A DNA stretch of 6,637 bases. Source: Clostridiales bacterium. GTDB lineage: Bacteria > Bacillota > Clostridia > Oscillospirales > Acutalibacteraceae. Location of the stretch: contig JAAYFA010000308.1 in NCBI GenBank assembly GCA_012728445.1, forward strand, positions 1 to 6,637. The letters run 5' to 3'. Each line of letters starts with the position of its first letter. Positions within the stretch are counted from its first letter, which is position 1. The notes beneath the pieces are model-generated. The model did not search any database, was not told where the DNA came from, and was given only the letters and a program-made list of their open reading frames with translations. Shown in pieces: positions 1 to 5,164 of this stretch. Position numbers and translations under genes: made by a program.

Positions 1-97
1 GATGAGGAAGTTTTTTTCGGATTTTGTTTCCTCAAGGGTAAATCAAAAACTATAAGCCTAACCAATTTAATTCAAAAACCGAGAAAATATTTTTTAG

Positions 98-124
98 AAC
101 TCCCGCCAGCTTATTGCGGGAGTT
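98..124 (+). terminator. Candidate terminator hairpin of an upstream transcript
   Basis: A perfect 9-bp inverted repeat (AACTCCCGC at 98-106, GCGGGAGTT at 116-124) encloses a 9-nt loop. It is GC-rich in an otherwise AT-rich stretch. The plus-strand tail after the stem (GTTGACTTTTCT) is only moderately T-rich, so termination strength is uncertain. It precedes both candidate operon promoters, which fits the end of a gene lying left of the window. It could instead be a structured leader element or a site read on the other strand. Confidence 0.45.
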
Positions 125-173
125 GTTGACTTTTCTCCAGGGTATGGCAATTAAAATAATATGGGCCTTTCAT

Positions 174-202
174 TTTACTAATCGGAGAATTAAAAGTATA
201 AT
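174..202 (+). promoter_or_regulatory. Candidate sigma-A promoter P1 of the operon
   Basis: A -35-like TTTACT (174-179) and a perfect TATAAT (197-202) are separated by exactly 17 bp. Transcription would begin near 208-210, giving a leader of about 155 nt before the first gene. The -35 overlaps a TTACTAA heptamer (175-181) that recurs in the palindrome just downstream, which hints at regulated initiation. This is motif reading only. Confidence 0.45.
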
Positions 203-211
203 CGAAAGATA

Positions 212-228
212 TTAGTAATAGTTACTAA
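212..228. promoter_or_regulatory. Perfect 7-3-7 palindrome, candidate operator
   Basis: TTAGTAA (212-218), spacer TAG, then TTACTAA (222-228) form a perfect dyad of the size bound by a dimeric helix-turn-helix repressor. If promoter P1 is used, the dyad lies immediately downstream of its start site, where a bound protein would block RNA polymerase. A third TTACTAA overlaps the P1 -35 box. The regulator is not encoded in the window, and AT-rich dyads can arise by chance. Confidence 0.4.
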
Positions 229-233
229 AAAAA

Positions 234-252
234 TTTACAAAGATTTTACAAA
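234..252 (+). promoter_or_regulatory. TTTACAAA direct repeats, candidate activator site
   Basis: Two identical octamers TTTACAAA (234-241 and 245-252) are spaced 11 bp start to start, about one helical turn. A further TTTACAA occurs at 315-321. The pair sits about 18 bp upstream of the weak -35 of promoter P2, where AraC-type or response-regulator activators commonly bind tandem half-sites. The link to such a regulator is inference. Confidence 0.35.
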
Positions 253-269
253 TATAAATGCCATATTTC

Positions 270-297
270 TTGCATTAGATACCCAATAGTCTATAAT
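270..297 (+). promoter_or_regulatory. Candidate sigma-A promoter P2 of the operon
   Basis: TTGCAT (270-275) and a perfect TATAAT (292-297) are separated by 16 bp. The start site would fall near 303-305, giving a leader of about 60 nt. The -35 matches the consensus poorly while the -10 is perfect, a pattern often seen in activator-dependent promoters and consistent with the direct repeats just upstream. This and P1 are alternatives or may both be used. Confidence 0.5.
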
Positions 298-363
298 TGA
301 TGCTGATAGGTTGTTTTACAAGTATTGAAAACAAGCTAAAAATCAAGAAGATAAGGGGATTTT

Positions 364-1449
364 ATGGAAAAACAGCTTAAAGTCGGAATTATTGGTGGCG
401 GCGGTATTGCAAATGGCAAGCATATGCCCAACCTTGCCAAAAACAAGGATGTCGTGATGGTTGCGTTTTGCGATATTATCGAAGAAAAAGCCAGTGAGGC
501 AGCAGTCAAATACGGTGTGGAGGGTGCAAAGGTTTATACCGATTACAAGAAACTGCTGAAAGACGAAGATATCGATGTCGTCCATGTGTGCACGCCCAAC
601 CGCTCGCATAGCTTTATCACGGTGGCGGCGCTCGAGGCGGGCAAACACGTTATGTGTGAAAAGCCGATGGCGAAAACGTATGCCGAAGCAAAAAAGATGT
701 ACGATGCTTCCGTGCGCACGGGGAAAAAGCTCACCATAGGTTACCAACAACGCTGGAGAGGCGATTCCCTTTATCTCAAAGAAGAGTGCGAAAAGGGCGC
801 GCTTGGTGATATCTATTATGCTAGGTCAGTAGCCTTGCGCAGAAGGGCAGTCCCTACTTGGGGTGTTTTCCTCAATGAATACGAGCAAGGCGGGGGCCCG
901 TTAATCGATATTGGCACGCATGCGCTTGATTTAACGCTTTGGATGATGGATAACTATAAACCCAAAATGGTGGTCGGCACTACTTTCAAAAAGATGGGCA
1001 AGCAGACACAAACAGCAAATGCCTGGGGTGACTGGGACCCGGAGGAGTTTACGGTTGAAGATTCCGCTTTCGGCTATATCGTGATGGAAAACGGCGCAAC
1101 CATTGTGTTGGAGTCCAGTTGGGCGCTCAACATTGCAGACCCCAATGAGGCTGTGATGATGCTTTGTGGGGACAAAGCCGGTGCCGATATGTTCGACGGG
1201 CTTCGTATCAACTATGTTAAAAACAACCGCCAAGTGATTGAGAAGCCGGACTTCAAGTCCGGCGGCGTTGCGTTCTTCGAAGGTTCCTCCACATCGCCGG
1301 CTGACCTTGAATCCAGAGCGTGGATTGATGCCGTTAAAAATGACAAAGAGGTCAGCACCAAACCGGAACAGGCACTTGTCGTCACACAAATCTTGGAGGC
1401 CATTTACAAATCCGCTAAAACCGGCAAACCGGTATATATTACGGATTAG
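364..1449 (+). CDS. Gfo/Idh/MocA-family oxidoreductase (sugar/glycoside dehydrogenase)
   Basis: Predicted cytoplasmic NAD(P)-dependent dehydrogenase that oxidises or reduces a hydroxyl on a sugar, glycoside or cyclitol. The N-terminal Rossmann domain (about residues 5-125) has the glycine-rich GIIGGGGIA loop at 8-16 and the diagnostic EKP at 99-101, whose Lys100 is the expected catalytic lysine. The C-terminal alpha/beta domain carries the conserved GGGPLIDIGTHALDL stretch, with Asp182 and His186 as likely partners of Lys100. A subfamily-like RRRAVPTWG motif lies at 159-167 and an acidic/aromatic WGDWDPEEF segment at 221-229, both likely near the substrate. The 361-aa length is usual for the family. 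The ATG is preceded by AAGGGG at 353-358 with 5-nt spacing. It is the first gene of the operon, 27 bp before a TIM-barrel gene. The exact substrate is unknown; a glycoside 3-dehydrogenase role like YcjS is a reasonable hypothesis, an inositol dehydrogenase an alternative. Confidence 0.93.
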   Translation: MEKQLKVGIIGGGGIANGKHMPNLAKNKDVVMVAFCDIIEEKASEAAVKYGVEGAKVYTDYKKLLKDEDIDVVHVCTPNRSHSFITVAALEAGKHVMCEKPMAKTYAEAKKMYDASVRTGKKLTIGYQQRWRGDSLYLKEECEKGALGDIYYARSVALRRRAVPTWGVFLNEYEQGGGPLIDIGTHALDLTLWMMDNYKPKMVVGTTFKKMGKQTQTANAWGDWDPEEFTVEDSAFGYIVMENGATIVLESSWALNIADPNEAVMMLCGDKAGADMFDGLRINYVKNNRQVIEKPDFKSGGVAFFEGSSTSPADLESRAWIDAVKNDKEVSTKPEQALVVTQILEAIYKSAKTGKPVYITD

Positions 1450-1476
1450 GCGGAACTGATATTTGGAGGGAGAAGA

Positions 1477-2268
1477 ATGATGAAACTCGGAATTATAGCC
1501 GAACCCGACCAAAAAGGGTTTGACCTTGCTTTAAAGTATGGGCTTTCATTTATTGAGATATGTAAGAATGTCGGCTGCGATACGGCGGTTCTTACCGATG
1601 AATTGCCTGCCATCAAATCGCTTTGTGCCAAGACCGGCGTTGTAATCGGGTCCGTGGGCAGGTGGGGGAGTGTGAAATTCGACGAAGAAGGCAAACTCAT
1701 TGATGAGGAGCTAAAGGCAAGCCATACGCTTATTGATGCCGCATCCGAGCTTGAAAGCCCGGTGTTCAATACAGGTGTGAACTATGTTGAAAAACTTTCA
1801 AAGTACGAGAACATCATAAGGACGATGGATTATCTCCACACCTTGATGGAATACGCAAAACCGAAGGGCGTTCAAGTGGCGGTTTATAACTGCCACTGGA
1901 GCAATTACATTGTTGACCCTTTTATGTGGGAGATTTTCCATGGCCATATGAAAGACCTCGGCATCAAATATGACCCGACACACTGCATCAATGATGGCAG
2001 CGGGGATTATCTGGGTGAGATGAAGGATTGGGGCAGCCGTTTTGTCCATGTCCACATCAAAGGCACAATCAATGTCAATGGTGTGCATGTTGACGACCCT
2101 CCTGCGGGACTTGACCAAATTAACTGGGGAACGTTTATGGGCTTGTTGTACAAGCACGGCTATGACGGGAACCTCAGTATTGAGCCGCATTCAAATACAT
2201 GGAGAGGGCGCCTCGAAGAGCCGGGTATAGAATTTACCACAAATTATATTAAGAAATTACTATTATAA
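1477..2268 (+). CDS. Sugar phosphate isomerase/epimerase-like TIM-barrel protein (1st)
   Basis: A 263-aa protein of the xylose isomerase-like TIM-barrel (AP endonuclease 2) superfamily, predicted cytoplasmic and metal-dependent. Recognisable barrel-strand ends are YDPTH with Asp166 and His169, VHVHIKG with His193, and LSIEPH with Glu236; these match three of the four usual metal ligands. The strand that normally supplies the first glutamate instead reads VAVYNCHWSNY (134-144), with Tyr/Asn/Cys/His and no Glu, so the metal site or chemistry may differ from classic epimerases. Two ATGs stand in tandem (1477 and 1480). GGAGGG at 1465-1470 is 6 nt from the first and 9 nt from the second, so either start is possible. 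It follows the first oxidoreductase by 27 bp and precedes the next TIM barrel by 12 bp. Epimerase, isomerase, keto-sugar lyase and dehydratase are all open. Confidence 0.88.
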   Translation: MMKLGIIAEPDQKGFDLALKYGLSFIEICKNVGCDTAVLTDELPAIKSLCAKTGVVIGSVGRWGSVKFDEEGKLIDEELKASHTLIDAASELESPVFNTGVNYVEKLSKYENIIRTMDYLHTLMEYAKPKGVQVAVYNCHWSNYIVDPFMWEIFHGHMKDLGIKYDPTHCINDGSGDYLGEMKDWGSRFVHVHIKGTINVNGVHVDDPPAGLDQINWGTFMGLLYKHGYDGNLSIEPHSNTWRGRLEEPGIEFTTNYIKKLLL

Positions 2269-2280
2269 GGAGAAGATAAA
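2266..2280 (+). promoter_or_regulatory. RBS overlapping the stop codon (translational coupling)
   Basis: The TAA stop of the upstream gene (2266-2268) shares bases with the AAGGAG Shine-Dalgarno (2267-2272) of the next gene, 8 nt before its ATG. Terminating ribosomes are thus placed on the next initiation site, which favours coupled, matched expression of the two TIM-barrel proteins. Confidence 0.6.
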
Positions 2281-3003
2281 ATGAAGAAAGCAATACAACT
2301 CTACAGCATCAGAGACCACATAAAAACCGGTGACGATATGCTGAATATGCTCGGTGAAGTTAAGAAGTTAGGTTTTGACGGCGTGGAATTTGCCGGGTAT
2401 TTCGGCCTTTCCGCCGAGGTATTGAAAAAAAGGCTTGACGAGTTAAAACTAAAAGTTGTCGGGACACATATGGGTTTGTCAAACTATCTGCCGGAAAAAA
2501 TTGAAGAGACAATCAAATTCCATAAGATCATCGGCTGTACAGACATCGGCTTAGGCGGGGCGCCGACAAGACCGGGTAGTATTTTAAAACACACCTGCTC
2601 AGTACTCAAGGATGCAAACGAAATAGCCGAAAAGGAAGGAATGCGCGTTTATTTCCATAACCATTCCGAGGAGTTCAAGCCTCTGATGCGTGGCACCGTG
2701 CCGATGGACGAAATCAAAAAAGCCTGCTATTTGGAACTTGACACCTATTGGAGTGCTTGCGCAGGGATTGACAATTATAAATATATAACGGAGAATGCCG
2801 ACAGAATTATCCATATTCACCTCAAAGACGGAATAGACCATACGCCAAAAACGCTTGGCGAAGGTGATGCAGACCTTGCAACGGTTATCAAGACGGCGAA
2901 GAAAATCGGATTGAAATGGATTATTTTGGAAAACGACAACCCGACCCCGACAGGGCTGGAAGATGCTGCGCGCAGCATGGAATATATGAAAAAGAACATC
3001 TAA
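2281..3003 (+). CDS. Sugar phosphate isomerase/epimerase-like TIM-barrel protein (2nd)
   Basis: A compact 240-aa xylose isomerase-like TIM-barrel protein, at the short end for the family, predicted cytoplasmic. The N-terminus (MKKAIQLYSIRD) is the typical first strand of the family. Barrel-strand motifs are VYFHNHSEEF (123-132), LELDTYW with Asp154, IIHIHLKD with His180, and WIILEND with Glu217. The position of the first metal glutamate is taken by His126 in an HNH motif. This variant is familiar from IolE-like and other YHNH-type members, where a keto-inositol dehydratase is the best known case, so the protein need not be an epimerase. Its start is fixed by AAGGAG overlapping the preceding stop codon, and it ends 21 bp before the third TIM-barrel gene. 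The substrate is not identifiable. Assignment to the superfamily is firm, the reaction is not. Confidence 0.88.
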   Translation: MKKAIQLYSIRDHIKTGDDMLNMLGEVKKLGFDGVEFAGYFGLSAEVLKKRLDELKLKVVGTHMGLSNYLPEKIEETIKFHKIIGCTDIGLGGAPTRPGSILKHTCSVLKDANEIAEKEGMRVYFHNHSEEFKPLMRGTVPMDEIKKACYLELDTYWSACAGIDNYKYITENADRIIHIHLKDGIDHTPKTLGEGDADLATVIKTAKKIGLKWIILENDNPTPTGLEDAARSMEYMKKNI

Positions 3004-3024
3004 TTTTGAAAGGATGGAAACCCA

Positions 3025-3990
3025 ATGAAACTCGGCGTATTTACTTGCCTGTTAGGCGACCTACCGTTTGAGGACGCGTTGAAATACTTTGCGTCTTTGG
3101 GCATTGAAATGATTGAGATCGGCTGCGGAGGATATCCCGGCAACGCGCATGCGGACCCGGAAGTGCTGCTCCGTGACGAAGAAAAGTTTTCTGAATTTAA
3201 AGCGCTTACCGCAAAATATAACCTTGAAATCAGCGCGCTGAGCTGCCATGCCAACCCGGTTCACCCGAATAAAGCCATTGCCGCAGATTTTGACAAGGCG
3301 ATACGAGATACGATTTTGTTGGCGGAAAAGTTAGGGATAAGCAGAATTAATACTTTTTCCGGTTGCCCGGGGGACTCTGAAGGTTCAAAGTACCCGAATT
3401 GGGTAACTTGCCCTTGGCCCAACGACTATTCCGAAATATTGGACTGGCAATGGAACGAAGTGTTGATACCCTATTGGAAAGATTTGGTCAAATTCGCCAA
3501 GGCGCACGGTGTTGATAAAATCGGTCTGGAAATGCATCCGGGCTTTAGCGTGTACAATACGGAAAGTTTACTGAAGCTTCGTGCGGCCGTCGGGGATGAA
3601 ATCGGAGCAAACTTTGACCCGAGCCATTTGGTTTGGCAAGGGATGGACCCTGTTGCGTGCATACGTGCACTTGGCCCCGCCATTTTCCATTTTCACGCCA
3701 AAGATACCAAGATTGACAAGTATAACACCGCCGTCAACGGCGTGCTGGACACCAAACCATACACCGACGAGCTTAACAGGTCCTGGATTTTCCGCTCAGT
3801 CGGTTACGGCAACGATGCCTCCTATTGGAAAGATATCATCTCAAATCTGCGCTTGGTGGGCTATGACTATGCTATCAGCATTGAACATGAGGATAGCTTG
3901 ATGAGCCAAAACGAAGGGCTGACCAAGGCGGTTGCGCTGTTAAAGGACGTACTGATTACGGAAGATGTCGGAGACGCATGGTGGGTTTGA
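3025..3990 (+). CDS. Sugar phosphate isomerase/epimerase TIM-barrel protein (3rd, complete metal site)
   Basis: A 321-aa xylose isomerase-like TIM-barrel enzyme, longer than its two neighbours and of a different subfamily. It has the full set of expected metal ligands: Glu169 in GLEMHP, Asp198 (with His201) in NFDPSH, His224 in FHFHAKD, and Glu287 in SIEHED. It also has FRSVGYG and GYDYAISIEHED blocks and ends in DAWWV, a tail I recall as typical of this about 320-aa subfamily. It is the strongest candidate for a divalent-metal epimerase/isomerase or 3-keto-glycoside-processing enzyme in the cluster. The ATG follows AAGGA at 3010-3014 with 10-nt spacing. It sits 21 bp after the second TIM barrel and 36 bp before the second dehydrogenase. 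The fold and metal site are well supported, the substrate is inference from context. Confidence 0.91.
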   Translation: MKLGVFTCLLGDLPFEDALKYFASLGIEMIEIGCGGYPGNAHADPEVLLRDEEKFSEFKALTAKYNLEISALSCHANPVHPNKAIAADFDKAIRDTILLAEKLGISRINTFSGCPGDSEGSKYPNWVTCPWPNDYSEILDWQWNEVLIPYWKDLVKFAKAHGVDKIGLEMHPGFSVYNTESLLKLRAAVGDEIGANFDPSHLVWQGMDPVACIRALGPAIFHFHAKDTKIDKYNTAVNGVLDTKPYTDELNRSWIFRSVGYGNDASYWKDIISNLRLVGYDYAISIEHEDSLMSQNEGLTKAVALLKDVLITEDVGDAWWV

Positions 3991-4026
3991 TCGATTTATA
4001 CAAATAAGTACAGGAGCTTTGATAAA

Positions 4027-5088
4027 ATGGGGAAAAGCAAAAAAATTGGTACCGCAGTCATCGGTTACGGTGGTATGGGCGGATGGCACACCGATAAAAT
4101 AAAAAAACTCAAGGGTGCCGAGTTAATAGGAATTTATGATATTCTGGATGAACGGTGCCGACTATCGGAACAAAAGGGCATGCATGCTTTTTGTTCAAGG
4201 GAAGAGCTGTTGAGTGACGACAGGATTGACCTCGTTACCGTGGCAACGCCTAACGACTTCCATAAAGAAATAGTTATTGCGGCGCTGGAGGCCGGCAAAA
4301 ATGTGATTTGCGAAAAGCCGGTGGCTTTGAACAGTGCCGACCTTGAGGAGATGATCGCCGTCGCAAAAAAAACGGGCAAGCTCTTCACCGTTCACCAAAA
4401 CAGGCGCTGGGATGAAGATTACCTGAGTGTGAAAAAGATAATGGAAGACAATATGCTCGGCAGAGTTTACAACATTGAATCCCGCGTTCAGGGTGACCGG
4501 GGCGTTCCCGGTGACTGGCGTAACACGAAGGCACAGGGCGGCGGGATGGTGTTAGACTGGGGCGTGCACCTTCTCGACCAGATATTGATGCTTAAAGCGG
4601 AGCAAAAGCTCGTTTCGGTTTATGCACAGCTGACCAGCATCACCACGGATGAAGTGGATGACGGGTTCAGGACGATGCTGAGCTTTAATGACGGCACAAC
4701 CGCCTATGTAGAGGTAACAACCAGCAACTTTATCAAGTTGCCGCGCTGGTATGTTTTAGGCGAAAACGGCTCGGCGGTGATTGAAGACTGGGACCTGAAT
4801 GGTGAGATTGTAAAAGTGTCCGATTGGGAAAACCGCGATGCAGTACCTGTCCAAGCCGGAGCGGGTTTAACAAAAACCATGGCACCGAGAACCGATGATA
4901 CGATCAAAAAGTTCAAGTTGCCAAAAGTGAAAGCTGATTGGGGTCAATACTACGACAATGTTATTGCCGCTTTGAATGGCGAGCAGGAGATATTGATTAC
5001 ACATGAGCAAGTAAGGCGCTCCACTAAACTGATGGAAGCCATCTTTGAATCCGCCGAACAGAATAGTGTAGTCAAGTTTGAGAGCTGA
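4027..5088 (+). CDS. Gfo/Idh/MocA-family oxidoreductase (second dehydrogenase)
   Basis: Predicted cytoplasmic NAD(P)-dependent dehydrogenase of 353 aa, the usual family length. The Rossmann domain shows GYGGMG at 13-18 and ICEKPVA with Glu96-Lys97-Pro98. Next come HQNRRWDED at 123-131 and an RVQGDRGVPGDWR block at 153-165. The C-terminal domain carries GGGMVLDWGVHLLDQ with Asp177 and His181, completing the Lys/Asp/His active site. It clearly differs from the first oxidoreductase of the operon in these substrate-domain motifs, so it is a separate subfamily rather than a recent duplicate and may act on another substrate or in the reductive direction. The start is supported by AGGAG at 4012-4016 with 10-nt spacing. 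It is the last gene of the operon, followed within 20 bp by a terminator. The precise reaction is unknown. Confidence 0.93.
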   Translation: MGKSKKIGTAVIGYGGMGGWHTDKIKKLKGAELIGIYDILDERCRLSEQKGMHAFCSREELLSDDRIDLVTVATPNDFHKEIVIAALEAGKNVICEKPVALNSADLEEMIAVAKKTGKLFTVHQNRRWDEDYLSVKKIMEDNMLGRVYNIESRVQGDRGVPGDWRNTKAQGGGMVLDWGVHLLDQILMLKAEQKLVSVYAQLTSITTDEVDDGFRTMLSFNDGTTAYVEVTTSNFIKLPRWYVLGENGSAVIEDWDLNGEIVKVSDWENRDAVPVQAGAGLTKTMAPRTDDTIKKFKLPKVKADWGQYYDNVIAALNGEQEILITHEQVRRSTKLMEAIFESAEQNSVVKFES

Positions 5089-5100
5089 CTTTCAAGTATG

Positions 5101-5152
5101 AAAATACCGCCCTTTCAGTATCCAAGTGGATGTTGAGAGGGCGGTTTTATTT
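5101..5152. terminator. Bidirectional rho-independent terminator
   Basis: ACCGCCCTTTCA (5106-5117) pairs with TGAGAGGGCGGT (5134-5145) over 12 bp with one G-U wobble. The stem continues through two wobble pairs and ATCC/GGAT (5120-5123, 5128-5131) to an AAGT tetraloop, about 18 pairs in all. TTTTATTT follows on the plus strand, and AAAAT precedes it, giving an ATTTT tail on the minus strand. It lies between two convergent genes, 17 bp after the stop of the operon's last gene and about 20 bp beyond the stop of the minus-strand gene, so it can end both transcripts. Confidence 0.88.
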
Positions 5153-5164
5153 GCGTTTTAAGTT

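Noticed and set aside
4..33. Weak inverted repeat GAGGAA / TTCCTC at the window start
   Set aside because: Only 6 bp of stem with a long loop and no convincing tail; likely chance.
1..363. Riboswitch or small RNA in the leader
   Set aside because: Apart from the 98-124 hairpin I see no conserved riboswitch core, T-box or anti-terminator pairing.
931..1512. Long antisense reading frame opposite the first oxidoreductase
   Set aside because: It lacks a ribosome site and recognisable motifs and overlaps a clear family member; it is a by-product of codon bias. Other antisense frames over 364-5088 and plus-strand frames over 5165-6601 were rejected for the same reason.
3014..3028. Four-codon ORF overlapping the third TIM-barrel start (ATGGAAACCCAATGA)
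   Set aside because: Its ATG lies inside the ribosome site of the real gene and it is too short to mean anything without comparative support.
364..5088. Operon as a standard myo-inositol (iol) catabolic cluster
   Set aside because: The TIM-barrel and dehydrogenase families overlap with IolE, IolI and IolG, but there is no IolB, IolC, IolD or IolJ type gene, and the third TIM barrel and second dehydrogenase do not fit that set.
364..5088. Operon as a C-glycoside deglycosidase (dgp/car-type) cluster
   Set aside because: The dehydrogenase plus TIM-barrel combination is similar, but those systems need a small partner subunit of roughly 130-150 aa next to the TIM barrel, and no such gene is present in the window.
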